The notes: generated from the letters alone by a model not told the origin. Positions 45,540 through 54,697 are shown, numbered from the stretch's first letter. The stretch: DNA of 64,000 nt from Bog-473 sp963744225 (GCA_963744225.1 CAVUSV010000004.1:1550001-1614000); one strand, 5' to 3'. Numbers and translations: made by a program.

Positions 45540-46618
45540 CGGGCCACCCAGCGAAGGAGCGAGGCATGGAAGCGGCGGATCGGCTCCTCATGTGTCCGGG
45601 CCAGTGCGCCGACGCCGAAATGCGGCGACGCCGCACCCCGCTGCATGCTCTCGCACGCCTCGATGTCCTCGGCCATGAAGGCGCGGATGGATGAGACCAG
45701 CGCGTCGGCGTCGGCGCCCTCGGTCGAGCGCACCCGCAACGTGAGCAGCGTGCGCTCGGGTGCGACGGGTAGCGCGTCGTACGTCGCGAAGTACTGGTCC
45801 GTGCTCACCAGCATCAGGTTGGGAAAGAGGAGGTAGGCGCCGATGTGGTGGCGAATGCCGGTGGGGAGCCAGTCGAGTGCCGCAGCAGTCGGCGGCGCCT
45901 TGAGCGGCTCCGTGCTCCACCAATTGTCGCCCAGCGACTCCCACCGGAAGCCGTGGTGGTCGTAGTCCGCCAGCGAGCGCTTGTGCAGATACCACAGGTG
46001 GTAGACGTCGATGTGGTTCTCGACCAGCAGCTTCCAGTTGCAGGCCGCCTCGTAGCGCACCACGGCGACTTGGCGGAGACGGGGGGCCAGCACGGCGCCG
46101 AGCCGGTCGTCCAGGCCCGCCATGGTGGCGTGCAGCCCCGGTGCGTCGCTGGAGGGGTTGGCGAAGACCATGCCCCCCCACTCGGCCACCGGCGCGGCGA
46201 CCAGGCCGAGCGCGCACTGCTCCAGCCCGGCGAATTGCTCTTCGTACTGGGGCACCCGGGCCAGCTCACCCGTGCTGGAGTAGCTCCACTGGTGGTAGGG
46301 GCACGTCATGAAACGGCCGACCGTCCCGGAGCCCTCGAGAAGGATGATGCCGCGGTGGCGGCACACATTGTGGAAGCCCCGCAGGATGCCGTCCTCACCC
46401 CGCACGACGGCCAAGGGGATCCCGCCGGGCGATGCCGTCACATAGGACCCGGGCGCCTCCAGCTCTTCGGCGTCGGCTACCAACGCCCAACTCCGGGCGA
46501 AGAGCCCATCCCGCTCCGCGTGCAAGACGGCGGCGTCGGTGTAGAGGCCCGAGAGCGATGACGCCCCCAGCCCGGCGTACCCGGACGTGCCGAACGGTGC
46601 GTCGTCGACCAGGCTCAC
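45536..46618 (-). CDS. Rieske non-heme iron oxygenase, alpha subunit
   Basis: 360-residue oxygenase with a complete Rieske centre (Cys86-x-His88 in CRHRG; Cys106-x-x-His109 in CPYHQW) and mononuclear iron site ENHIDVYHLWYLHK (bridging Asp204, His207, His212). It may hydroxylate or N-dealkylate its substrate. No ferredoxin or reductase is in the operon; partners must come from elsewhere (for example the reductase at 0.96 kb). GTG 46618 overlaps the ureohydrolase stop by GTGA. Confidence 0.92.
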   Translation of the reverse strand: MSLVDDAPFGTSGYAGLGASSLSGLYTDAAVLHAERDGLFARSWALVADAEELEAPGSYVTASPGGIPLAVVRGEDGILRGFHNVCRHRGIILLEGSGTVGRFMTCPYHQWSYSSTGELARVPQYEEQFAGLEQCALGLVAAPVAEWGGMVFANPSSDAPGLHATMAGLDDRLGAVLAPRLRQVAVVRYEAACNWKLLVENHIDVYHLWYLHKRSLADYDHHGFRWESLGDNWWSTEPLKAPPTAAALDWLPTGIRHHIGAYLLFPNLMLVSTDQYFATYDALPVAPERTLLTLRVRSTEGADADALVSSIRAFMAEDIEACESMQRGAASPHFGVGALARTHEEPIRRFHASLLRWVAR

Positions 46619-47685
46619 GGCGCGCCAGCGCCGAGAGGCCCACCGGCGGCCGTCTCGTCGAGGTAGTCACGTTGGGTCATGCCGAGCCGCCGCATGGCGG
46701 TGCCGGTGAGGGCCTCCAGGACGCAGCGGTGGGCGAACAGGGCGGTGATGTTGTTGCCCGAGTCGTACGGGGGGCTGACTTCGACGACATCCATGGCAAC
46801 CATCCCGACCTCGGCGGACATGCGGCGCACCGCACCAAGCACCTGCGCGCTGGTCAGACCACCTGGCTCCGGGGAGCCCGTCCCCGGTGCGTGGGCGGGA
46901 TCAACGGCGTCGACATCGACGGAAATGTAGAGATGGTCGGCACCGCCCGAAAGCGCCTCGTCGATGGCGCGTTCGAGCACGGTGTCGAAACCGTGGCGCT
47001 GCACCTCGGCCATGAAGTGCGAGTGCATGCCCTGCTCCTCCATCCAGGCCACGATGTCGGGGGTCGGCCAATAGCCCCGCAGGCCCACCTGGACGAAGTT
47101 GCGGCCGAGGACGGCGCCGCTCTCGATGAGCCGTCGCATCGGGGTGCCGTGTCCAGCCAGGACGCCTTGCATGTCGGGAGCCGTGTCGGCATGCGCATCG
47201 AAGTGGACGATGCCGATCTTTCCGTAGCCGTAGACGTCGGCCACGGCTGTCGCCGCGGGCCACGTAATCCCGTGGTCTCCTCCGAGAATGATGGGAAGGG
47301 CTCCACCTTCGAGGATCTCGGCCACGAACGAACGAATGTTCTCGTAGGTGCGGTCCGTACTGCCGATGATGATCTCGGCGTCGCCGTAGTCGCACACGGT
47401 GAGGTGTTCGAAAGGGTCAACCCGCACGTGTAGATGGGGCCGCCCGTACGGCGGGGCAGGCAGGTGGTCGCATGTGCGGATGGCTTGTGGTCCCATGTGG
47501 GTACCAGCGCGCGTGACTGCCGTGCCGTCCCAGGGTGCGCCCCCCACCGCGACGTCGACCCCTCCGGCGCGCAGGTCCGCCGGCGTCAGACAGACCGGCA
47601 ACTTCATGAACGTGGGAATGCCCTGCCATGCGAGCTCCAGCTCGTAGCGGTTCAGGCTGATGGGGCCGGGCGGCCGTTCCGTCAC
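46615..47685 (-). CDS. Ureohydrolase (agmatinase/guanidinase family)
   Basis: 356 residues with the binuclear metal motifs GGDHGI, HFDAHADTAP and SVDVDAVDPAHAPG. Family members hydrolyse a guanidino group to urea plus amine; the family includes agmatinase, guanidinobutyrase and the recently described nickel-dependent guanidine hydrolase. Because it is under a guanidine-I riboswitch and next to a urea-carboxylase system, guanidine or a simple guanidino compound is a more likely substrate than agmatine; this is inference. It is 43 nt behind the permease gene. Confidence 0.88.
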   Translation of the reverse strand: MTERPPGPISLNRYELELAWQGIPTFMKLPVCLTPADLRAGGVDVAVGGAPWDGTAVTRAGTHMGPQAIRTCDHLPAPPYGRPHLHVRVDPFEHLTVCDYGDAEIIIGSTDRTYENIRSFVAEILEGGALPIILGGDHGITWPAATAVADVYGYGKIGIVHFDAHADTAPDMQGVLAGHGTPMRRLIESGAVLGRNFVQVGLRGYWPTPDIVAWMEEQGMHSHFMAEVQRHGFDTVLERAIDEALSGGADHLYISVDVDAVDPAHAPGTGSPEPGGLTSAQVLGAVRRMSAEVGMVAMDVVEVSPPYDSGNNITALFAHRCVLEALTGTAMRRLGMTQRDYLDETAAGGPLGAGAP

Positions 47686-47728
47686 GTCATCTCCTCCTCA
47701 TTGTCAACGGCGGGCGGGCTGTCCCTAC

Positions 47729-48739
47729 TCATTGGAGTGCGACCCTCGGATCGACGACCGCCTGCAAGATGTCCACGATGGCGTTGATCACGACGTAGAA
47801 GACGCCAAGCACGAGGGTCACCCCGGCGATGGCGGGAAAGTCCGCGACGGGGATGCTCTGATCGGTGTAGAGGCCGATGCCCGGCCACGCGAAGACGGTC
47901 TCGATCACAACGACACCGGCGAACATGAGGCCGACCTGTAGGCCGGTCATGGAGAGTGCGGCCGACAGCGAGTTGCGCAGCGCGTGGCGGAAGAGGACCG
48001 TCCGCTCGACCAGTCCTTTGGCGCGGGCTGTTCGTACGAAGTCCGAGCGCATCGACGAGTGCAGCGAGCCGCGCAGAACCCGGCCGATGGACACCGCAGG
48101 GCCGATCGCGACGCAGAACGCGGGGAGCGCGAGGTGCTGCACGCCGTCCCACACGGTGGCGAACTGAGCCGTGTACAAGCGCGTCCGAAGATGATCATCC
48201 CCGTGGGTCCCGTGGGGGCGTTGATCACGCCCGTGTCCCCGCTGGCCGGGAGCCAGGTGGAAGTCCCCGTTCAGAATGAGCACGCCGAGCAGGGCCAAGA
48301 GGAAGGCCGGCACGGAGGCCCCGGCGATCATGAGCACGCGCAGGAAGGAGGCGCCGCGCCATCGGCCAGCCGACGCCAGGCCGAGCGCGGCGCCGAGCAC
48401 GAGCGCCATGCCGAGCGCGGCGAGCGAGAGCTCAATGGTGGCCGGGAGGTACGCCGCCAGGTCGGTCGACACGGCGCGGCGGGTGCGCAGAGACTCCTGC
48501 AGGTCCCCGTGGAACAGCCCGGCAACGTAGTGGAAGTACTGGTTGATGACCGGCTTGTTGTAGCCGAGGATGGCCGACTCCTTGGCGATGGCGGCCTTCG
48601 AGGCGTTGGCCCCGAGGTACGAGTGGACCGGGTCGGCGTGGCTCAGCTTCTGAAGCGAGAAGATGATCGCGGTCAACACCAAGATGATGGCGATCATGGC
48701 GCCCAGCCGCTTGACGAGGAACAGCGGCAGGTCGCTCAT
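47729..48739 (-). CDS. ABC transporter permease, DppB/OppB type (two compensating indels)
   Basis: 336 residues, several membrane helices and the N-terminal FLVKRLGAMIAIILVLTAII pattern. The C-terminal EAA-like loop reads LVERTVLFRHALRNSLSAAL. The frame stays open, but between about 48250 and 48180 it reads a Gly/His/Arg-rich patch (about 22 residues) instead of the expected SGDTGVINAPTGPTGMIIFG in a neighbouring frame, so one base was gained at about 48248 and one lost at about 48180. It is one of two permeases of the operon, coupled to the other by ATGA. Confidence 0.83.
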   Translation of the reverse strand: MSDLPLFLVKRLGAMIAIILVLTAIIFSLQKLSHADPVHSYLGANASKAAIAKESAILGYNKPVINQYFHYVAGLFHGDLQESLRTRRAVSTDLAAYLPATIELSLAALGMALVLGAALGLASAGRWRGASFLRVLMIAGASVPAFLLALLGVLILNGDFHLAPGQRGHGRDQRPHGTHGDDHLRTRLYTAQFATVWDGVQHLALPAFCVAIGPAVSIGRVLRGSLHSSMRSDFVRTARAKGLVERTVLFRHALRNSLSAALSMTGLQVGLMFAGVVVIETVFAWPGIGLYTDQSIPVADFPAIAGVTLVLGVFYVVINAIVDILQAVVDPRVALQ

Positions 48740-49622
48740 ACACCCAGTCCTGTGGCGTCGGCCACTGCGTCCCCCGACAGGTTGGCAGCGAGTGCGAGGA
48801 GCGCGACACGCGATGCCCGGCATGACCGGGATCCACCACTGCTGCAGCAGGAACTGCAGCCCCCGGGCCGCCATGGCTCCGAGCTCGGGCGCCGGCGCCG
48901 GCGCGCCGAGGCCGAGGAAGGAGAGGCCGGCCAGCGTGACGACGAGGTTGCCGACATCGAGGCTGGCTGTGACCACGATGGCCGGCATGGCGCCGGGCAG
49001 CAGGTGGCGCAGGCCGCGCCGGACGGGTCCAGCCCCCGCCAGCGCGGCCGCCTCGAGGTGGGGCCGCGCCGCCGAGGGCGCGCACCTCGCCGCGCATGAT
49101 CCGGGCGTAGAAGGGCCACCACACGATGGCGACGGCCAGGAGCACGTGGGCGTAGCTCGGCCCGAGGGCGGCAGCGATGGCGATGGCGAGAAGGGGGCCG
49201 GGAAGGGCGAGGAAGAGGTCGGTGATGCGCATCAACAGCGTGTCCACCCACCCGCCGGCCACGCCGGCGACGAGTCCGATCAGGCCGCCGATGACCACCC
49301 CGGATGTCACGACGATGAGCACGCCGACCAAGCTGGTGCGCAACCCGAAGAGGACCCGGCTGAAGATGTCGTAGCCCACCTCGTCGGTCCCCATCAGGTG
49401 GTCGCCGTGGAGCGGCGGCGTAAACGGGAGGCCCGAGGGGACGATGGGGCTGTAGGGGGCGATCAACGGGGCGAAGACGGCGAGAACCACGAGGAGCCCG
49501 AGGAGGATGAGCCCGATGCGGTCCGCGTTGGTCGCTCCGGTGAACACCTTGCCCGCACTGGCCACCTTGACGACGCCGCGCCGTCGGGCGCCGCCGGGGA
49601 CGAATGCTTCGGCGACCGCCAT
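48736..49622 (-). CDS. ABC transporter permease, DppC/OppC type (two frameshifts)
   Basis: About 294 residues after correction. It has N-terminal ADRIGLILLGLLVVLAVFAP, the PLHGDHLMGTDEVGYDIFSR segment typical of DppC, and the EAA loop HLEAAALAGAGPVRRGLRHL in a shifted frame. One extra base lies in the G-run 49060-49063 and one at 48808; the corrected end is VALLALAANLSGDAVADATG. It overlaps both neighbours by ATGA. Together with the other permease and the two ATPases it forms an oligopeptide-type importer. Confidence 0.82.
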
Positions 49623-50576
49623 CAGCGCGCGCCTCCCGCGACCATGTCGCCGAGGAAGATCGGGCACGCGACGGCGCGGCCGCCGTCCACTCCGAAGGGA
49701 ACCAGCGGCGTCTCTACCGATGCGCAGGACTCCTGAGCCATGGGGCAGCGGGGGTGGAATTCGCACCCGCTGGGCGGGTCGAGCGGGCTCGCCGGCTCGC
49801 CCTGTAGGCGCGTCGTGCGCCGGGCCAGGTCCGGGCACAGCCGCCAGCAGCGCCTGGGTGTACGGGTGGGCCGGCGAGGCACAGATCTCCTCGGCAGGCC
49901 CGCACTCGACGATCCGGCCCAGGTACATCACGGCGATGCGGTCGGCCACGACCCGGGCCGCGGCCAGGTCGTGGGTGACGAAGAGGACGGCGACGCCGAG
50001 CTCCCGGCGCAGCTGCGCCGATGAGGTTGAGCACCGTGGCGGCCAGCGAGACGTCGAGGGCGCTGGTCGGCTCGTCGCAGAGCAGTACATCGGGCGGGAC
50101 GACCGTGGCCCGGGCCAGTGCGGCCCGTTGGCGCTGCCCGCCCGAGAGCTGCGCCGGCTTGGACTCGGCAACTTCCGGCGGGCAGCCCGACCCGTTGCAA
50201 CGCGGCCTTGACACCGCGTACCCCGTTCGGCTCGTGTCGACCGTGCTCGGAGCGCAGGCGCTCACCGACGAGTTCACCGATCGTGAGCCATGGCGTCAGC
50301 GACGCGCCGGCGTCCTGGAAGACCATCTGGGGTCGGGCGCCGCGGCCGAACTCGATCGTGCCCGAATCGATGGATCTGCAGGCCGGCAATAGAGCGGAGC
50401 AGGGTCGACTTGCCGCATCCGCTCTCGCCGACCAGGGCGACGGCCTCTCCCTTGGTCACCGTCAGGTCGACGCCGCGCAGCGCCTTGAGGCGGTGGCGGT
50501 GCAACGTGGTGCCGATGGGGAAGCTCTTGGAGACGTCGTGGATCAGCACTGCCGGCGGAGGACCTCCGGTCAGCAC
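49622..50576 (-). CDS. ABC transporter ATPase, DppF/OppF type (four frameshifts)
   Basis: About 316 residues after correcting four single-base insertions near 50371, 50178, 50019 and 49811. Walker A GESGCGKST, signature LSGGQRQR, Walker B VLLCDEPTSALDV and switch FVTHDLAAARVV are all present, in different frames. The C-terminal SGCEFHPRCP is the iron-sulfur-like OppDF tail. The start is GTG 50576 overlapping the stop of the other ATPase gene; GTG 50549 is possible. ATP hydrolysis by this pair powers import. Confidence 0.8.
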
Positions 50577-51670
50577 CGAGATCCACCGCCGGCCACGGCG
50601 GGGGCCGTACCTGCTCGGTCGCTTTGCGGTCGGGGTCGTTCCAGCGGATGCAGGCGGCGGCTGGCTCGGGTTCGGCCGGCCCTGGATACCCGCTGCAGTT
50701 CCGGCAGCGCGGCGTCGCACGCATCGACGTGGAAGTCGCAGCGCGGGCGCGAACGGGCAACCGGGCGGGTGAGCTCTCGGGTCGGGCGGCTCTCCCCTCA
50801 GCGTGATGATCGGCCGGCTGCGGTCGCACTCGAGGACGAGCCGCGAGCGCAGCAGTCCGCTCGTGTACGGGTGCACGGGCGCTGCAGGACCGCCTCGGCA
50901 CCCCCGATCTCGGCGAGACGCGCGCCGTAGAGGACGGCGATGCGGTCGGCGACCTGCGCGGCCACGCCCAGGTCGTGGGTCACGAGGATGAAGCTCGTCC
51001 CGAACTCGTCGCGCAGCGAGGCCAGGAGTTGCAGGATCTGGGCCTGCACCGTCACGTCGAGCGCCGTTGTCGGCTCGTCGGCGATGACGAGGGAAGGCGA
51101 ACCCGCGACCGCCATGGCGATCATGACCCGCTGGCGCAGGCCGCCCGACAGCTCGTGGGGGTAGGCCCGCATGCGCCGCTTGGCTTCGGGCACGCCGACG
51201 GCGTCGAGCAGGCGGAGCGCCTCGGCCGTCGGAGCCGGCCGCCTCCGCAACCTGGTGGCCCACCCGCATGGTCGGGTTCAACGAGGTCATCGGGTCTTGG
51301 AAGACGGCCCCGAGGTGCCGGCGGCGGACGGTTTCGGCGCATCGTCCTTGCTGGCGGTGACCATGTCGGTGCCGCAGACCCGGGCGACCCCGGTGATGGC
51401 CGGCCGGGGCCGGTCGGGCAGCAGCCCGAGCAGCGTGAGGCCGAGGACGCTCTTGCCCGAGCCGGACTCGCCGACGAGGCCGATGATCTCGCCGGGTCTG
51501 ACCTCGAACGAGACACCGCGCAACGCGTGGACCTCATGGCCGCCGCGCTCGAAGGTGACGTGCAGGTCCTTCACCGACACGACGGGGTCCTTGGCACTGC
51601 CCGCCGACGGCGCCGCCTCGGTGGTGGCGATCTCGGCCACGACGCCCTCCGTGATCGGGGAGATGGTCAC
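50570..51670 (-). CDS. ABC transporter ATPase, DppD/OppD type (four frameshifts)
   Basis: About 366 residues once corrected at about 51338, 51240, 50878 and 50750. Walker A GESGSGKSV, LSGGLRQRVMIAMA signature, VIADEPTTALDV Walker B and FILVTHDLGVAAQVA are intact in different frames; the tail HPPGCPFAPRCDFHVDACDA is the OppD type. GTG 51670 overlaps the stop of the preceding gene by GTGA. The segment after VGHQVAEA looks about 15 residues shorter than usual, so more bases may be missing there. Confidence 0.8.
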
Positions 51671-52356
51671 GGCTGGAGCGCCCAGCGGAACGGGTCCAGG
51701 TGGCGGGGATCGGTACCCGAGAGTCGCTCGGGATGCCACTGCACGCCGAGGAGCCTGGGGCCCTCGACCGCTTCGATGACGCCGTCGTCGCTCCAGGCTG
51801 TGGCGCGCAGCATCTGCCCCGGGTCGGCGATGGCTTGATGATGGATGGAGTTGACCGTCTCCACGGAGCCCAGTACCTGGGCTGCCACCGACGACGTCTC
51901 CCCCCGAACCCGGTGCACCGGTTGGTACTGGTGTTCCTCGTCCCAGTGGCCCTCGATTCCCTTCTCGGGCAGGTCGGGTACGAGGGTGCCGCCGCCCATG
52001 ACAGCCAAGAGCTGCGCGCCGCGGCACACGCCGAGCACTCGCTTGCGCTGCGCGATGGCGTGCTGCACCGCCACGATCTCGGCGAGGTCCCGGGTCGGGT
52101 CGACGTCCATGAGGAGGTCCGGCGATCCGGCGGCGCAGGCGTAGTAATCGGGATCGACGTCTCCGCCGCCGGTGACGACGAGCGCCCCGCACTGGTCAAC
52201 CACGTCCGTGAGCGCGTGGGGGTCCACGTCGGGGCCCGCGGGCAGGAGCAGCGGGATGCCACCGGCCGCGGTGACCGACGATACATAGCCGCGGTGGGTC
52301 GAGTAGCGCTCGGCAGGTGAGCGTCCGCAGAGAACTCCCACCAGCGGCGCGGCCAT
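51667..52356 (-). CDS. Class I glutamine amidotransferase-type hydrolase, PuuD-like
   Basis: 229 residues. The nucleophile Cys is in LGVCRGAQLLAVMGGG and the His-Glu pair in GVQWHPERLSG; VVTGGGDVDPDYY and HRGYVSSVTAAGGIPLLLP are typical of gamma-glutamyl-GABA hydrolases. PuuD releases glutamate from gamma-glutamylated amine products. Together with the ligase two genes upstream it suggests a gamma-glutamylated pathway. It overlaps both neighbours by a few bases. Confidence 0.85.
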   Translation of the reverse strand: MAAPLVGVLCGRSPAERYSTHRGYVSSVTAAGGIPLLLPAGPDVDPHALTDVVDQCGALVVTGGGDVDPDYYACAAGSPDLLMDVDPTRDLAEIVAVQHAIAQRKRVLGVCRGAQLLAVMGGGTLVPDLPEKGIEGHWDEEHQYQPVHRVRGETSSVAAQVLGSVETVNSIHHQAIADPGQMLRATAWSDDGVIEAVEGPRLLGVQWHPERLSGTDPRHLDPFRWALQP

Positions 52357-53151
52357 TAGGCGGTGACCGCCCTTTGGGCCCCGGCGGTCAGCGGTGGCTC
52401 CTCGGTGCGGCCGCGCTCGACGGCCAGCGACATCGACGAGACGACCTCGTCGAGGAGCCAGTCGCCCAGTTGCGTCGTCGCCTCCGACGGCCTCCCGGTC
52501 ACGCCGTTCCTCGAGAGGACCGGTGCGGTGTAACGGAAGACCAAGCCCTCGGTCCGGTCCTCATCGTCGGCGTTGGCGAGCTGGTCGAGGCGGACATGGT
52601 CGGGTGCCAGGGCAAGCATGAGGGAGGTCTCGGCCCGGTTGGCGTGCACGTCGTCGCCGTCGGCCAGCGTCTCGCTGTGCGATGGCGGGCGTGAGGGTCC
52701 ACCAGTTCAGGACGCCGAAGCGGAGGTCGGGTCGGTGGCGGCGCACGTGGTCGCCGGCGACGGACAGCGACGCCTGGTTGCCGAAGTGGCCGTTCACCGC
52801 CAGCACGCGGCGGACGCCGCTCGTGGCGGCCCACTCAATGGCGTCGCGCACCACGTCGGCCAGCCGCTCGGGCGGTAGCGACAGAGTGCCGGGCAACTCG
52901 GTCCCGTGGCCATAGCTGCAGCCGACCGCCACGGCTGGCAGCACGGGCGCGCCTGTCCGTGCGGAGACGGCGTTGCACAGCTCACTGGCGATGATGGTGT
53001 CCGTGCCCGTCGGCAGGTGCGGGCCGTGCTGCTCGGTTGCTCCGACGGGGAGAAGCGCCACCTCGTGCGGTCGCGACTCGAGGTGCGCTTCCAACTCCGG
53101 CCACGTGAGGTGCTCCCAACGCACCGGTCCGATGAACGGGTTCGTATCCAT
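52356..53151 (-). CDS. Creatininase-family amidase (frameshifted)
   Basis: About 264 residues after removing one base at 52680. Metal-ligand motifs LLPVGATEQHGPHLPTGTD and AVNGHFGNQASLS are clear. Family members open or cleave cyclic guanidino/formamide compounds, such as creatinine or formylamino-pyrimidines. It starts four bases after the glutamine-synthetase-like gene's stop and overlaps the PuuD-like gene. Its presence fits a pathway for guanidino compounds. Confidence 0.85.
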
Positions 53152-53155
53152 GTCC

Positions 53156-54561
53156 TCAGAACATCGTCAGGTAGGTCTCGCGCTCCCATTCCGAGACGCG
53201 GGTGTGGTAGGCGTCCCATTCCGACACCTTCATGTCGGTGTAGGCCGTCACGAATTCCTTCGGGAAGACCTCGTGGGTCAGCGGGTCCTCGTCGAACGCT
53301 TCAATGGCCTCCAGGAGGTTGCGGGGGAGGCGCGGTCGCCTGCACGTCGCCTCCGCTCGGCCCCGTCTTCGACCAGTCGTAGGTGAGGTCCTCGACGGGA
53401 TCGCCCGGGTCGAGCCCTTCGGCTACGCCCTCGAGGCCCGCGGCCAGCAAGAAGGCGGCGGCCAGGTAGGGGTTGGCGGCCGAGTCGACGCCTCGGTTCT
53501 CGATGGCGGGCCGATTGCGGGGCAGCCGGAGCATGCACGACCGGTTGTTGTCGCCGTAGGCGGCCCAGATGGGGGCCCACGACACAGTGCCGTCGGAGAG
53601 GCGCGGCTGCAGCCGCTTGTAGGAGTTGACCGTCGGCGTGCAGATGGCTGCCAGGGCGGGGGCGTGGCGCATGATCCCGGCGGCGAAGCCGTAGGCAACC
53701 TTGCTCCACCCCCGGCCCCGGCTGTCCTCTGGGTCGCGGAACAGGTTCTGCCCGCTCTCGACCTCGGTGAGGCTCATGTTGAAGTGGGCACCCGAACCCC
53801 AGGCCTCCGTGTAGGGCTTGGGCATGAAGGTCACCATGAGCCCGACCTGCTTGGCGATCTGCTTGGCCATGAGCCGCAACAGGGTGACCCGGTCCGCGGT
53901 CACCAGCGCCGGTGCGAAGTCGAAGTCGAACTCGACCTGGCCGTCGCCACCCTCGTGGTCGAAGCTGAAGACGCCGAAGCCGCACTCGTTCATGGCGCGG
54001 ACCATGGGGTCGAGGAAGTCCATGACGTCGAGGGTCGCCTCGACGTCGTAGCCGGCGTCGGTCGCAGCCGGCCCGACGGCTTGTGGGGGATCAGGTACTC
54101 GCCGGAGGCGGCGGACAGGTCGCCGGCAAACGGCTTGCACCACGTAGAGCTCGGGCTCGATGCCCAGTTGGAGCTCGTACCCCGTCGCGGCTGCGGTCTC
54201 GATCTGGCGCTTGAGGATCGAGCGGGTGCAGTGGGCGAAGGGCTCGGTTCCGCCGTAGTACAGGTCGGCCGTCATGTGGGCGAACCGGCGGTCCCAGGGC
54301 AGGATGCACAACGTGCTCGGCGTCGGGGACCGCCACGCACTCGTCCTCGGTCGGCGTCATCTGGCCGAGGTTGCCCAGGCCCCGCGGCGTGTAGCGCTCG
54401 TGCCCGGCCAGGAGGTCGGGCAAATGGTCGATCGGCACGCATTTGGACTTGGCCCGGCCGGCGATGTCGACGAAGGAGGCGAAGACGTACTCAACTCCCT
54501 CCGCGGCCAGGCTCGTCGATAACTCGGCGTGCTTCTCGTCTATTTCGAAGATGGTCTGCAT
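53156..54561 (-). CDS. Glutamine-synthetase-superfamily ligase, GlnT/PuuA-like (four indels)
   Basis: About 467 residues after correction at 54315, about 54135, about 54065 and the G-run 53323-53327. Visible motifs: GVEYVFASFVDIAGRAKSKC, LGIEPELYVV, FSFDHEGGDGQVEFDFDFAP and GSGAHFNMSLTEVESG. It belongs to the branch that ligates glutamate to amines (gamma-glutamylmethylamide/polyamine synthetase type) rather than being the main nitrogen-assimilating enzyme. It is the first gene behind the guanidine riboswitch. ATG 54561 has GGGAG in front. The 54135/54065 pair masks itself, leaving a wrong ~24-residue patch. Confidence 0.85.
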
Positions 54562-54575
54562 CTGTGCTCCCGTCT

Positions 54576-54614
54576 GCAAAAGAGAGAGCCCGGTTGGTCG
54601 TAACCTCCCGGGCT
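54576..54614 (-). terminator. Intrinsic terminator in the riboswitch expression platform
   Basis: Minus strand: AGCCCGG (54614-54608), 14-nt loop, CCGGGCT (54593-54587), then the pyrimidine run CTCTCTTTT. The first arm is the conserved AGCCCGG of the aptamer itself, so ligand-bound aptamer and terminator cannot form together. This predicts that guanidine turns expression on. Confidence 0.75.
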
Positions 54615-54697
54615 TTTATCCCTCCGTGTCATGCTGCGATCGCAGCATGTGCACCTCTCGGTCCAGGCCGCCCACATGGGGTGCGGAACCCTAGGTG
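54604..54697 (-). promoter_or_regulatory. Guanidine-I (ykkC) riboswitch
   Basis: Minus strand holds, in order, CCTAGGGTTCCG (54695-54684), TGGACCGAGAGGTGC (about 54665-54651), a palindromic variable stem ATGCTGCGATCGCAGCAT and the 3' core ACACGGAGGGATAAAAGCCC followed by GGGAGG. These are the hallmark conserved blocks of the ykkC subtype 1 aptamer, in the right order and spacing. It lies between the binding-protein gene and the ligase gene, 43 nt before the ligase ATG. The ligand is free guanidine by family knowledge. Confidence 0.93.

Noticed and set aside
48432..50171. A 579-residue open reading across two transporter genes
   Set aside because: It mixes pieces of an ATPase and permeases in accidental frame continuity caused by indels.
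49622..51670. Calling the two transporter ATPases pseudogenes
   Set aside because: All nucleotide-binding motifs are intact apart from frame shifts and no stop codons have built up, so sequence error is the simpler explanation.
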